This document shows, in pieces, positions 31,125-43,449 of a stretch of 64,000 nt of DNA (position 1 is the first letter of the stretch; each line of letters starts with the position of its first letter). Both the position numbers and the translations under genes were made by a program. Source of the stretch: Hydractinia symbiolongicarpus (taxonomy: Eukaryota; Cnidaria; Hydrozoa; Anthoathecata; Hydractiniidae); contig NC_079884.1 of NCBI RefSeq assembly GCF_029227915.1, forward strand, positions 25,668,001-25,732,000, written 5' to 3'. The notes beneath the pieces are model-generated. The model was not told the origin of the DNA and did no database searches. It worked only from the letters and a program-made list of their open reading frames with translations.

Positions 31125-33223
31125 GCTACAGTTACGATACTTGAATTTCTATATCCATCAACTCAATAATTTTTTAATAATTTGACGTTATTTTATATCT
31201 AAAATGAACAAACAGTTTTTACCAGAAGCACAGTCTGTTTAAGAGCATGGCGGCTTCTTTATTACCTTTATGACAACAAATAATTACCAAAAACCGGATA
31301 GACCTTAAACATAAACCATCATGTAAACAAGCACTAATTGACCATCTAAAGCACCGGCCACACCAGAATGTCATTAGCACACAAAAACAAACATTTTCTT
31401 TTTAAACCATTAACACTGTGGTCAATGAAACACAATACTGGGAAGACTCAAAAGAATTTAGTCTAGACACATGATACCTTTTATTACATTTTATGGTTTA
31501 CCACAAAGTAGTGAGATAATTTGCAATGTTCATTCATTTCTAAACACCAAAATTTTTTTAAAACCTATTGCTGGAAAACTCCTGTAAATATTAGGAGTTC
31601 CCATAATAAAACCATAAATTCACAATTTCTACAAAGCATTGATGAAAAACGGAAGCTCTGAAATTAATTAAAGTAGATTATACAACACCACAAAGTCAAT
31701 TGATAAAAAATTAACAACAGGATATAAAGATGATCTTTATTGTAAGTTTAACCACATGTTTAAAATAAACTGCACATTGTTTTCTTTCTTTCCGATGTGT
31801 GGCAGTATTAACCAAAACAGTAACTTACTAACATAGATAAATTACATTCTAGGATGCCAAACAAAAAAAAGGTCAGTTAGTTAGAGTGTGGTTCACAGTC
31901 TAACAAGAGTATAAATAACTGGGTAATAGTTAGACAATAGGGATCTTACTATAGCCTTGGGACACCAAAATAACATTGGTTTAAAGCTGACACAAATATT
32001 GTAGAGAAAGAGATAAATTTAAACAAATTGAATCCATTAAACAAATTAGTAACTCATTGAGTAGTGTCTATTTCTGACCTCTTCACTAATTTGTTTTAGG
32101 CAGCCTTCTATTTCTTTTATACTGAACTTTCTAAAAAATGGTAGTCAAACAAACTGCATCGTTTTACCAACCTTGTTCAAATAAGCATATAAGAATTAGA
32201 AAAAAATATATACTATATAAAGAAAAAAAACGAGGCATAAGTTCCTATTGACACAGCAAAAACTTTTATTGGGTACTTAATGTGCTTAAAACATAAAAAA
32301 GGTTAAAAATACAAAAATGGTAAGCATTGTAGCTCTCACAAAGTTTTGTTAGTCTATTAACTTAAAAATTGTATCACCAAGCCTCATCTATACTTTTTAT
32401 CTTTTAAAAAAATAAGTAAGCTATATTGAACCATACATACTAACCTTTCTGTCATTTTTTTAGGAAGTTACATAATATGTAATAACTTATTTTCCATGAA
32501 ACAAAAACAAAAACAAATCCAACTTTTTGACACTTCTCAAGTTATAAATTACTAATATTTTTATAAGCAAAAAGTTCATGGGCTAAATGTTTGCATACTG
32601 TAATCAATTGAATGCAAGATAGGCTAATCAATGACAATTTCTGCATACCAGCAGGATAACCATGACATTTAAATATCCTCCTCAAAATTTTATAGTGATA
32701 CCAATATACATATAGATATCACATCAATACAATAATAACAAAACAGTAATACCTAAAAAATTGGAGAACATAAATAACTTTAAATACCAAATTCTTAGCA
32801 GCATGAAACACTAACATAAATTTATACTTCTGTAAAGCTTTTCTTACTTTTACAGTTTCAAAGTTAAAAATTCATAAAGAATTTACAGTATACCTACATT
32901 AAATATCATAATATAGTTCAGTTTAGACTGAGACATGAAACAGGGTTTGTTTGTTTTAATTAAAGAAAGATATGAAAACAAAACATGTACTTAAAACCAA
33001 TTGTAGGTGTAATACCTCCTAAGCAAATAATTGCTTTTTAACAAGCCATTGTCTGATATAAAAATAACTTTTAAAAGATACACCAACAAATTAAATAGAT
33101 GTACGTAATGTCTTAACTATAACTATAGCTAGCCCCTGCACTAAAGAAACACAATGTCAAGACAAAAAAGACTCAAGTGTTTAGATATATTCTAGAAATC
33201 ATGAAGTTTGAACATTGACATAC
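31125..33223. other. PBX upstream region, no gene seen
   Basis: Two kilobases of AT-rich sequence upstream of the PBX start codon and downstream of the bL28m gene. It should contain the PBX promoter and any non-coding first exon. I see no ORF, tRNA or element with clear termini. Confidence 0.45.
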
Positions 33224-34713
33224 TTAACAGAATATTGTGTGTCTTCTTGGTCCTTTCCAATCAAAATAGAATCTATTTGTGTAGTTTCTTGGTATCCAGA
33301 CATGTTTACTAACTATTCTGGGTTTTATTTCTTCTTTTATCTCCTCAAGAGACTTTTCACCATAGTTTAACATTCTCTGAACAGTTTCCATTTTTCTCTT
33401 TAAGGCTAGTGCATAATTGGAAACTAAAAATTTATCTGGTGTGTTAAGGATGTAATTATCAAATCCACCAGCATGGTCTATTTGTCGGACAGCTTTCATT
33501 GTGAAGGAGCATTTTATTTTTTCATCAAGCAAGTCACTGTAGTACTCTCTATCAAAAACATTTGGCTTCCAAAATCTTTTTGTTCTATGAAAGAAAACAT
33601 GAAAAGTAATAAAAAAAAAAGGATTTTGTTTACCGCAAACTGCACTACTACACTTCATGAAACACTTCTGTCTTGTTTTTATTGCCTTGACCATGTATTG
33701 ATCTTTGCCGGATGTAGACAAAACTTTATGGTGTACGTAAATTTAAAATGACAACTTCACAACATTGCGTAAGTTTAAAATCAACAAAAGAAAAATTATT
33801 TTTGTAATTAATAAACATGATTTTGTTTTAATAAGTTTGGAATCAATAAAAGGTTATTATTAATTGTAAAGAAATCAAGGCTACTACTAAAAATAAATTA
33901 TAAACTTTTATAAAAGTAAAAGAAATTTATAGAGTCAAGTTGACACTTCAATTTAACCCTAACAAACATCAACAGTACAGTCTGCAGGGAGATTTCGCAT
34001 GACAACGTTTAATTTCGAACCTGTAAATTAGGTTTCAGGGCACCTAACCTCTCCCATGTTCTGGCTAAAATTATAATTTGTTGCAGTTATATGCAATATT
34101 CTCTGTCATTCTTTTTGATTCATCAGTAAGCAAAAGACTGAAAGCATGAGGAACGGTGGCCAATTTGATATTTTCTGAACATATACCATCTCCTATCCCT
34201 TGAATCGAAGTATTTCATTGTACTAAGAGTGTAGTACAAATGGTACACTAAGATCTATAGGACCTCTTTCTAAATGACTGTCCTAATCTTGTCATAAATA
34301 AAATCATTAAATTCTAAATTAAACTCACATTTACGCAGTGAATTACATAAAAAGGTCAAGAGTATATTGTATTTTTTTTGACTCTGAATGCTACAAATAA
34401 GTATTTTCTTAGTTTTTAAACAATTTAGGGCCTGTTATAAAGCCTATTATGACTTGTCCTCAGGACCTATAACACCCTTCCCAAAACACCTGCCTTTAGA
34501 CCTAACATAAAAATTCTAACACCCTGTCACATGACAGTGAAATTAGGTCATAACTCACTTTTTACCAGAAAAAGTTTCAATAAAACCAGATTTCACACCA
34601 GCACCATGCCATATTCCTGCATTATTTTCTGGAGAAATGTATCCAACTCTGGTTTCTAACCCAACACGTTTTCTTCTGGCTAGATTGATAAACAACAAAC
34701 CAAGTCTTACCAT
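33224..34713 (-). CDS. MRPL28: mitochondrial large ribosomal subunit protein bL28m
   Basis: Two coding exons, 34713-34559 and 33584-33224, join in frame (AA|A) to 171 aa; the ATG follows an acceptor (TATAG|GATGG), implying a 5' UTR intron. After a basic start (LARRKRVGLETRVG) the core GIWHGAGVKSGFIETFSGKK and TKRFWKPNVFDREYYSDLLD matches the bL28 fold, where the segment corresponding to KxRRxxPN contacts rRNA; AVRQIDHAGGFDNYILNTP matches the family's C-terminal half. Role: structural protein of the mitochondrial 39S subunit. It is shorter than the human protein (about 256 aa). Confidence 0.88.
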
Positions 34714-36011
34714 CCTATATTTTTTTAATATAAAAACTATAAAATCAAAACAGAATATTATTATCATCTTAGGCAGTTATGTAGTTGTGTTGTTGCTATA
34801 CTAGCACTGTGTCTGCACATTAAGCAGAGACATGGAAAAAAATTGTTAAAAATGGAAATTTTGTCAAAATATTTACTAACTTCAATAAATGCCTTAGATA
34901 AAATCAATGATGAATAAACATAGACATTTGCATCTTGCAGATATTTTTTAATGACTCAACCGTAATTAAATTTACATCAGATTTTCTATTTTAGGCTTCT
35001 TAAGGAAGATATTGGTAATGTCAGCTGCCAAAAGCACACTTCAAGTGTTTTTGTCACAATTTAGGTGTCAGGCCTATCAATAAGAAAATAACACCAGAGC
35101 AATAAATCACTCTCCCAAGGTTACAATAATTTAGACTGGGGGAGCAATCTAAATAAATAGAATAAGTTGAAAAATGCATATTTTATTACAAAGTCTTTTT
35201 TATCAATTTTATTTTATCTTTTTATATAAATTTTGGTTCTTTTTTACTGTAAATAATAGAAAGGAGTCATTGATTTCCATGTGAGATGAATTGATATTGC
35301 TCAGCCAGAAAAAAACTTTTTTGGAATTAGGGGAGCAATTAATGGCTGAGGTAGTTTCTCATTTCTTAGATTTGGCGAGGCTTTGCGTGAGCAAGAGCAA
35401 TGGCTCTCCCCTTATTGATTGGCCTGACGTGTACTACATTAATCATTTTTTTGTTCTATCAATAGCATATGTTAAACAATTTGTGTTTGGGGTGTGTGCA
35501 GCTTGGTTTTGAAAAAAAAATTTGGGGTAAGCTTGCATAGGCTCTATATGTTTACTCACAAAATTTAATTGCAAACCGACATGCAGATCCCAAGTTATGG
35601 GGTCCTCAGCAAAACAATTAGGAGGCCTGGGATGAGCAAACAAGTGTCATTTGGTCAAAAAAAAATTATGTTAATCAATTCAGCTTTATAATATCTATGC
35701 ATTGATAAAGTTTGATCGCAAATACCTTAACAGGTCTAAAATTAATGATGACAGAAAATGTCAAAATTTGCTAATGCAATATAATTAATCTGAAATTCTT
35801 TACATGTGAATATCTTGAGAATGAAAAAAATTGAAGCTTAAATGCAGCCTCCATAAAATGATAAGTGTATGCACAAAGCTTGATTGTTTGACACTAAAAA
35901 CTACGGAAATAGCTAAAAAATAACTAAAAACTAATACTATAAGGTGTCTGCGGGTCACAAATGCAGAACTACTATGCCTATAGGTGATGAAACTTGATAA
36001 CCTATAGAAAG
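34714..36011. other. intergenic stretch, no gene seen
   Basis: AT-rich, with stop-broken short ORFs only. A promoter and first exon for the bL28m gene should lie here. Confidence 0.4.
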
Positions 36012-37115
36012 TCTTAATACAAATCATCCTTTTTACCCATCCAAACAAATCTATTGACTATGATATCAAAATAAAAATCAACGGCCATAAAATTTTACCT
36101 TCTGAATCTATTAAATATTTAGGGATCACTCTGGACAAACATTTAAAATGGCATATACACATAGATAATCTTAAAGTAAAACTATCCAGATCCATTGGGA
36201 TATTATCTAAAATAAGACACTATGTTTCCTATAATATTTTAACTAATATATATCATGCTATCTTCTCATCACATCTAACTTATGGATGTCAAATATGGGG
36301 ACATAACAAAAGCACCTACCTGAATAGAATTATCTCCCTTCAAAATAAAGCAATTAAAATTATGAACTTCAAACCTGCAAACAGCCCTACTTCTCTATTA
36401 TTTAATAAATCCAAAATACTTACTTTTCCTGACACAATTAAGCTGAAAGACTTTTTATTTGCGTATGATCATTTTCACTCTGGTTGCAAATACTCATACC
36501 CATAATACCAGAAATGCATCAAACAATAACCTAATACTTCCAAATGTTAGTACCACTTGGTATGGAATTTATAGTATAAAATATCAATCAATCCGTTGCT
36601 GGAATACAATTAATAACCAACACAGTGATAAAAAGCTGTCATCACTATCCAAAAACCAGTGCAAAAAAATAATTACAAATCAATTGTTAAGTAAATACTT
36701 ATAAGGAATAAATATAAACTAATAATTTATTTGCTACACTTAAATTTAAATTTAAGTTTAATTAGTTATTCATTTTTTGTACATATATAGCTATATTTTT
36801 TTATTTAATTTTGTTTAATTTTTGTTTATCTTATTTCATTTATTGATTTTTTGTTTGTTTTTCTTGTGTTTTTTTTGTTTGTTTGTTTTGTCTTTGTCTT
36901 CTAATTTATTTCTACCACGTATATATATATATGTCTATCTTATTTTTTTTGTTGACAGGGGGGCTAGTTCTTGATTAGATTTATCTATTTGACTAGCTCT
37001 CCTGTTAGGTTAGATTATTGCATTATTTATACTCTAGACAATTTTTTTTTTTTTAAAAAAGTTTATTTTTTGTAATCTAACTTAACAAATAAATGTATTT
37101 ACTTTATTTACTTTA
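36012..37115 (+). mobile_element. 5'-truncated non-LTR retrotransposon (RT C-terminal part plus 3' UTR)
   Basis: From about 36014 the + strand reads LFTHPNKSIDYDIKIKING, then SIKYLGITLDKHLKWHIHID, HLTYGCQIWGHN and LQNKAIKIMNF, the conserved thumb and C-terminal part of LINE reverse transcriptases of the Jockey/CR1 type. The frame breaks near 36465 and goes on in the next frame (NTRNASNNNLILPN...WNTINNQ...) to 36702. A long AT-rich 3' UTR and a TTTACTTTATTTAC tail end at about 37115. No endonuclease or YADD motif remains, so it is dead on arrival. Confidence 0.8.
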
Positions 37116-37120
37116 CTTAC

Positions 37121-37307
37121 AACAGATTCAAGTTTTAATTTAATGGTGTCATGGGGATCAGAAATGAGGCTACTTTCCATATTTTGCAATAAATCTAATT
37201 TTTCAAGCATTACTGATGACAATATGGCATTAAAATTTTTGGTAGAGTTATTCATAATAACTTTATAACTTTCTGTATTTAAATGTAGTGTGTTTTGTGC
37301 TTCCTAA
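37121..37307 (-). CDS. candidate internal exon of an unidentified gene
   Basis: On - this stretch is open throughout and is bordered by an acceptor (TCTGCTTAG at 37308-37316) and a strong donor (GTAAGT at 37115-37120). It would encode 62 residues in phase 0-0, with YKVIMNNSTKNFNAILSSV and LEKLDLLQNMESSLISDPHD. I do not recognise it, and no partner exon is visible on either side; the LINE lies directly downstream in the putative intron. It could also be chance or the remnant of an old element. Confidence 0.3.
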
Positions 37308-38870
37308 GCAGACGAATCTTGAATCAGCCCTATAAAATATTACTTTTTCAAGGTGCAGGGTTGTAATTAGTTCCTTTCCTCTTTTTTTTCTTTTTCTTCC
37401 TTTTCTCTAATTTACTTGTTGTTTTTCTTTTTTTCCCATTTTCCTCTCTTTCATTTCCAAATATTCCACTATACAGTTTGTCAGTCCTTCAATGTTCTAA
37501 TTTCTTTTGTTTTCTCTAGGGATTCATTCTTGATTTCTTGTTATATCCTCTGTTTTACTTTGATACATCGATTGAATGTTTTTTTCTTTCCTTTTCCCCA
37601 CCCTTTTTGTCTTTCTTTTCTTAAGTTATTGCCTATGTCAACCATTTTTTATGTATATACAATTTATTACCTTCCTAGCTTTTTTTATTCTGACTTCCTT
37701 CAGGAGAAACTTTATCTTGTATTTCTGTCCTTACTGATCTGTTAATTTACTAAAATCTATTATTTTCGTCTTGATCTGCCATACATGTTCCTGAATTTAT
37801 TCTTTAATTCTTTTTATCCATTCACTCTTTTTCATTTCAGTTGCCCAACCTTATAAACTTTCTCAATACTGCTACAACACAGTTGTGGTACGTACACAGT
37901 GCCATGCTTTACTACACTATCTGCTATTTAGTTTGACCATATGGTCTTCCTTATTCTTGTTCTTTTATTTATCTGGTATACCAAAGCCGCCTCTCTCTCT
38001 CTTGTCCCATTCCCCATTAAATCTCCAATGCAATCAAGCAACAATTTATAAAAGACCTTTTGTGCACCTATGAACACAGTGTTTTTCTTCAGCTTTTTTT
38101 TGTTTTTCAATATTGCCTGCAAAACCAATCAGTTGTCATTCTGAGAACCATTTTTTCTGTCTCCCTATTTTAATTATATGCTGATGTTCATTTTGTTATA
38201 TTCTTCCATTTTTTAAACACCTTTTTAATGACACTTGTGATACCCCTCCAAATATTGACTTGATTTCTTCTAGTATATATATCTTATTTGCAATGCTACT
38301 ACCATTTACATTCCTCCCTCTAAAATAATCTCATTCCTCTACCCTTCGCTGTCTCCTGCTTTTTTTCCTCTTCAATTTTCTTAACTTTTGTCAGTTGTAT
38401 TTTTATTGGTTCTTCTTTTCCCCCTTTTTTAAATAATAAATCAATTTTCTCCAATTAGGTGGTTTATTAGGTTGATGTAAAATAACTTAATAAAACTTAA
38501 TAAACTTTTATTTTTTCTGGATTCTCGGTGATCTTTCCCTCCTCTCTGTCAATGCTGGTTGTATTTTGTCCCGTCTATGTAGAAATGTTTCCTCCTTCAT
38601 CCCTTTGTATTGTTCTTTTGAACTTCCTAACATGCTAATTGTGCCTTTTCTCATACATATGCCTTGTTGTTGTGTTTTCAGATCTTCACTAGCACTGACA
38701 CTGATTCTGGCTATAACAGCAATTATTTACATAAAAAAACGAACAACTTAACACACAGCATATATTTTTGGATACTTGTTTTGTCACTGAATAAAAATAA
38801 AATCCATATAACTAGCTGTTTTTTTATAGTTTTCAAGAAGACCATGAACCATGTGTTAATATTTTGACGT
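37308..38870. other. pyrimidine-rich stretch without genes
   Basis: The + strand is strongly T/C skewed from about 37330 to 38740 (TTCCTTTTCTC, CTTTCTTTTC words), with many stops in all frames. No element termini found. Confidence 0.55.
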
Positions 38871-39733
38871 GTCAGCATGGCCAGCAGCCGGCCAATGATA
38901 TTTGAAATACTAAATGGCCGGCAGTTTAAAATTTGTATCATGTAATGCCGGCCATCAATTTTCCAAACATTTAATGACTGGCAGTTATAATTTCTGTATC
39001 TCTCATGCCAGTGACTGATATTCCATATATTATATGTTTGACAGTTTTAGAATTTTTACTTATATACTATTTTAATACCTTCATCTGTCTTATTTTCAAC
39101 GTAAAATGGATATACAAAATATTTCCTCTTCGAGTGGCGATGAAGTTGATTCTTTCAGAAAGAAATGCGAGAAGAACGTTCTTGTCAAGAAAAATAAATT
39201 ATCAAAACAGCAAAGAAAAAAAAAATGTGAGTTTTAAACACTCAACTTTGAAAAAATTACCAAAGGCATCGAATTGGTTTCGTTTCGTATGTAGAAAGAA
39301 ATACTCTGAAAAGTAATTTTATTTTAAATTGATAAACGGAAAAACAAACTTAATTCCCATATTTTCATTTCGTTTATTGTCTTAACAAAACCCTGCATTA
39401 AAAATAAGTGTTTATAAAATACATTGCAACAAACTTTGGGAGTACATATGTAGCAAAACACAATGTAGCACAAAATGTCGCCTTTTTAATAACATGAAAA
39501 TTATTCACCAACGATATAATGGAAAAATAAATTAAGGAAATCAATGACTGCCACATACCATTTTCAGCTGCTGGCTAGTATGCATGAACTTTAATGATTG
39601 GCTCTTAAAACATATATATATATATATACATCTTTAAAAATAACAATGACTGGCACATAAGTTACGTATATTTTTAACTGCCAGCCATTTAGTATTTTAA
39701 ATATCATAGGATGGCTGCCTGCCATGCAGACAT
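38871..39733. mobile_element. DNA element with about 58-bp imperfect TIRs and internal ACTGGCA repeats
   Basis: The left end (38871-38930: CAGCATGG, CAGCAGCC, ATGATATTTGAAATACTAAA, TGGCCGGCAGTT) and the right end read inverted (39733-39676) match over about 58 bases with some changes. Additional copies of ATGACTGGCA and its complement lie inside both flanks (38970, 39005, 39545, 39645). This looks like a foldback-type non-autonomous or internally deleted DNA transposon. Confidence 0.7.
39106..39237 (+). CDS. 44-codon acidic/basic ORF inside the TIR element
   Basis: ATG 39106 to TAA 39237, about 235 bases inside the left TIR. It reads MDIQNISSSSGDEVDSF then a basic stretch (RKKCEKNVLVKKNKLSKQQRKKKC). 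An AAAT|GTGAGT donor just before the stop suggests it may be the first coding exon of a former transposase whose rest is deleted. Function not recognised. Confidence 0.3.
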   Translation: MDIQNISSSSGDEVDSFRKKCEKNVLVKKNKLSKQQRKKKCEF

Positions 39734-40013
39734 AGCGTTAAAATTTGGGTTGGACCTGTCCAGAAATGACAATTCAAAAAATAACTTACATGTGTTAAAT
39801 ATGTTGGAGCAATAAATGAGAAAGGTCAACAGAAAAATTTGCACTGACCCTTCTGTGTCTAAAGGAAGACTTTACTTCATAGTTAGGTCAGAACAACTAG
39901 TTAAAACATAGCTAGCTAGCTAGCCTGAAGTGTTTGTATAAAATTTTCAAGCTAGTTATTTAACCACCTTTCTTCATGTTAGGTAGCTAGCTAGCAATGC
40001 ACCTCTTCTTGAA

Positions 40014-40334
40014 ATAGATGTGCATATTTTACATGACTAACCTCACAAATATCAAGATATACCTTTCTGTTACTTCTAGGAGGGGCCATGGTTTAGATGG
40101 GGAGTCCTATTATTTAATGCTCATTTTCAGCTACGCAGACCTAGTTAGGGTCCGCGCTCTGCCAGAGACAACTCTCTGTGAAACATCCAACACAGCAAAC
40201 ACAGTGTGCCACCTCCCCAATTTCCCTTGCTATGGTAACATTCACTCGCCCATACTTAATCGCTGCCAAGAGGAATCAAACTCGGTCACCTGCACAAAGT
40301 GCGACAGTTATAACCACCAAGCTACAGCACCATA
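40014..40334 (-). mobile_element. tRNA-derived SINE, diverged copy
   Basis: Antisense to the + strand. The head at the high-coordinate end has a tRNA-like A box and a B box (GGTTTGATTCC-like, 40272-40284 inverted), the body carries GAGTGAATGTTACCATAGC, GCACACTGTGT and CATGGCCCCTCCT, and the tail ends in ATGCACATCTA near 40014. Same family as the copies at 44965 and 60276, but the most diverged. Confidence 0.85.
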
Positions 40335-41656
40335 AAGCTATAGCTAGTGTCAAACGTTGTTTGCTTATTAGCTATATATTATCTGCATAAAAAAACAAGT
40401 AAACACCAGTCAGTGTGGCTTAAAAAAAAATTTCAGACAGAAATTCTAATTTCACTTTTCTTTAGGACTAGAAGCCTTCTTTAACATATTTTTCCCTTTC
40501 TAATTCCCAATATAAGGAGTAAGCTTAGCTAGTAAGCTAGCTAAGAAAAGATGTAAACAATGTCCAACTGTGAACTCGTGCATTTAGGACCGCTGCTGTC
40601 ATATTACCTCAAAACACAAAATGAGGTTTGGGTAAGTTTGGGTAAGAACCCTTGTAGCTAGGTACATTAGCAGCAACCAATGGATGGGACAAAGAGTGAT
40701 TAACAAAGCAGCGTGCGCTTGGGTATATGATATCCGCTTTGGGCTGAACTTTACCGATACGGTTAACAACACGGTTAAAAAAATATATAACATCTAATTG
40801 TGCCTTCATTTAACCTACATCACTATATGTACATATTATATTTTAACAATATAGAGAGCGTGCGCAATGATGATATTTACAGACAGGAATACAAGGATGA
40901 AATTGCCGGGATTCTCTTCCAAGCCGGACCCGGGGTCGTTGCATCAGACGCACCACGGGATCTTATCCACTAGTCGTCGGCAAAAGGATTCGTGTAGGAT
41001 AGGTATAAAGCTTCATGATGGGCAACAATCCTCAGAAACTAATTCGTTAAAACACAATGCAATGTATAGTGTGTCCTCTTGTTATGAATGACGTCAATCT
41101 TTAATGTGAAAAGACGAAAGTAAATATTTCGCTGCATTTGTTTAATAAGTATGAAGCTGCGTAGGTTGCAATATTAAATTTTCGTTTAGGTACATTGGAC
41201 ATGTTTTTCTTTTAGGTTCCTGTACTATCTTTACGATGCGTCAAGTTACACGGGGAATTCTTACCTTCTCCGTGTAATTTGGCTGCATATTGTTGATATT
41301 ACTTTATTCATGCACATGCTACGGGACTTGCTACAATAAGCTGTTGCTAAATTGAGCAGTGTAAGTAGGATTCTTCTCTTGCGGTGTGAAATTGCGGAAC
41401 CAGATTTTTAAGTTTAGTTGTGAAGAGAAAGTTTGGGGCCACATACAGAGAAGTGTTAAGTGCGGAAGAAAAGTGTCAAAACGCAGAAAATACAGAAGAG
41501 AACTGTTTGGATCATAGAAGAAAAGAGTTTTTAAATTGAAAAAAATATATATACATACATATACTGATGAAGGTTAAATGAAGGGTCCGCCAAATGTTCT
41601 TTTGAACCGTGTTGATGCAGGACCCGCTCAACAAAAGTCCACTTTGCATTCGCAAA
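40335..41656. other. RNF32 upstream region
   Basis: AT-rich with AGCTAGCTAG clusters (39903-40000 and 40520-40545); probably holds the RNF32 promoter and 5' UTR. No other gene seen. Confidence 0.4.
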
Positions 41657-42682
41657 ATGGCAACTGCAAGAAGTAAACAATCAAAGAGTAATCGGAATCT
41701 CACTTTGACTGCTGTGGCACTTCAGGATCATTTGGCTAAAACGTTGAATCTGAAAGACGGGTTATCTTTGTCTAAAGCGATTTCGAATCAGAATACAGTC
41801 AACTTGAAATCAAAAAATATTGTCTTTAAGAAAGATACAAAGAATCTTAACAAAGAATTCGTAATAAAATCAGCTTCCCAAAATGTCACAAGGAACGTGA
41901 CATTGGCAGAAAAACTGGGTATTGTAGAGTGTGAAGAAAATCCTTGTTTGAATGAAGAACAATGGGCAATTTTAAAGATAAAATCTAACTCGAGAGGTGA
42001 TTCGTCACAACCATGTGCAATATGTAAGGATAATTATAATCAATTTCGACAGCAAATATTATTATCATGTAGTCATGTTTTTCATCGCCAATGCATAGCA
42101 TCATTTGAAAAATACTCAGGTAAAGCTATTTGTCCTATTTGTCGAAGAACAAACTATGAAAAAAGAGTAATATTTGATGGTTCAATAATTACTTTAAACA
42201 GATCTGCCACTTTGATACAAAAACACTGGAGGCGTTATATTGTACAAAAAAGGTACATTCAACTTAGAGAGAAAATACCACCAAGTGACAAAAAACTTAG
42301 AAGAAAGTATTATGAGCAAAAGTTCTTAAAACTTTCTGATAAACTTGTTGAATCATACGACTATCACTACGAAGATGTGTCCCAGTTTATTGATTCGATT
42401 GACCAAAATTTGGTTTCTAGCAAGTCTGTAATGAAGAGATTTACTGAAAGAGACATGCTTGAAAATGAGTGGGAAAATATCCAAATTAAAGCTATTAAAA
42501 GAGGCAAAAAGGAATGTCCAATATGTTTGTCATTGCTAAATGATGGAAGCAAGGGAACCATGTTGTTATCATGCACACATGTTTATCATATGCAATGCCT
42601 TTTGGCTTACGAGCAATATAATAATAAGCATGAGAAACTTTGCCCAGTGTGTAGAACAGAATATAATAAAAGGAGTTTTTAG
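41657..42682 (+). CDS. RNF32: RING finger protein 32 (two RING-H2 domains around an IQ motif), single exon
   Basis: 341 codons without introns. I start at ATG 41657 because MATARSK...LTAVALQDHL aligns with the usual RNF32 N-terminus; an ATG at 41615 is also in frame. Order: VTLAEKLGIVE motif, RING 1 from residue 120 (CAIC, CSHVFHRQC, CPIC), IQ motif about 190-212 (ATLIQKHWRRYIVQKRY), helical middle (PPSDKKLRRKYYEQKF), RING 2 from 286 (CPIC, CTHVYHMQC, CPVC) to near the end. Known role: little studied, probably an E3 ubiquitin ligase, testis-enriched in mammals and linked to flagellated cells. All zinc ligands seem present. Intronless structure beside intron-rich neighbours is notable and would fit retroposition or intron loss. 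Confidence 0.92.
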   Translation: MATARSKQSKSNRNLTLTAVALQDHLAKTLNLKDGLSLSKAISNQNTVNLKSKNIVFKKDTKNLNKEFVIKSASQNVTRNVTLAEKLGIVECEENPCLNEEQWAILKIKSNSRGDSSQPCAICKDNYNQFRQQILLSCSHVFHRQCIASFEKYSGKAICPICRRTNYEKRVIFDGSIITLNRSATLIQKHWRRYIVQKRYIQLREKIPPSDKKLRRKYYEQKFLKLSDKLVESYDYHYEDVSQFIDSIDQNLVSSKSVMKRFTERDMLENEWENIQIKAIKRGKKECPICLSLLNDGSKGTMLLSCTHVYHMQCLLAYEQYNNKHEKLCPVCRTEYNKRSF

Positions 42683-43449
42683 GTTTGAAACAATTGTGTG
42701 AAGTATTAACATAACTTTCTTTCTGCTTAAAAATAGTGGTGTTAAGGCAGATTTATAGTGAAGAATACGAAAAATTGAATTGAATTCTACTTTTTTATAC
42801 AAATAATCTGAACAGTCAAGTTTGTTGAAAAAAACCAACTAATTTTGTTACATTTGGTGATACTTTTGTGTATTAGGATCAATAGAAGGCAAGTGAGACA
42901 AGTGTGACTTTGATTTAGGAAAATACAGCTTGATGTTGTCTGGCCTGGTTGGGGAAAGTTTTAACGCAGTACCTAATCAATACCTGACGAGAAGAAAGTG
43001 TTTAAAGAAAACACTTTTGCAGCTGTTGTAAAAATTTTAAAACATTATTCCTGCAAAATTTTCTAACTAGAAATGGTCCATGAGCATTTTAAGGTAATCC
43101 AATAAAAATAGTCAAAAATTTAAAAAAAGGTAAGCTTGTATTTATTAAAATGCGTTTTCTTGCATGACTGACCTTTTAATAAACATGAAACATTATTAAA
43201 ATTATTGGAATGCTAATAAACAATGAAAAATATCTTTATTTTTGTCGACCCGTAAAAGTAATCTCGTAAAAAATATAATTTTTCAGAACCTTCTTGTTTA
43301 ATAATATGAAATCGTTTGAATTTTGAAAACATTAAAGAACCAAAACTAAAACAAAAGAAGACAAAGACGAACATCGTTCGTTATAGACATCGCCCGTAAC
43401 AAAACAACGAGAGTGCGCGTCTTCTCATAATGCGAATAGTATCCTACTA
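42683..43449. other. RNF32 3' flank, no gene seen
   Basis: AT-rich 3' UTR and spacer up to the MITE border. Confidence 0.4.
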
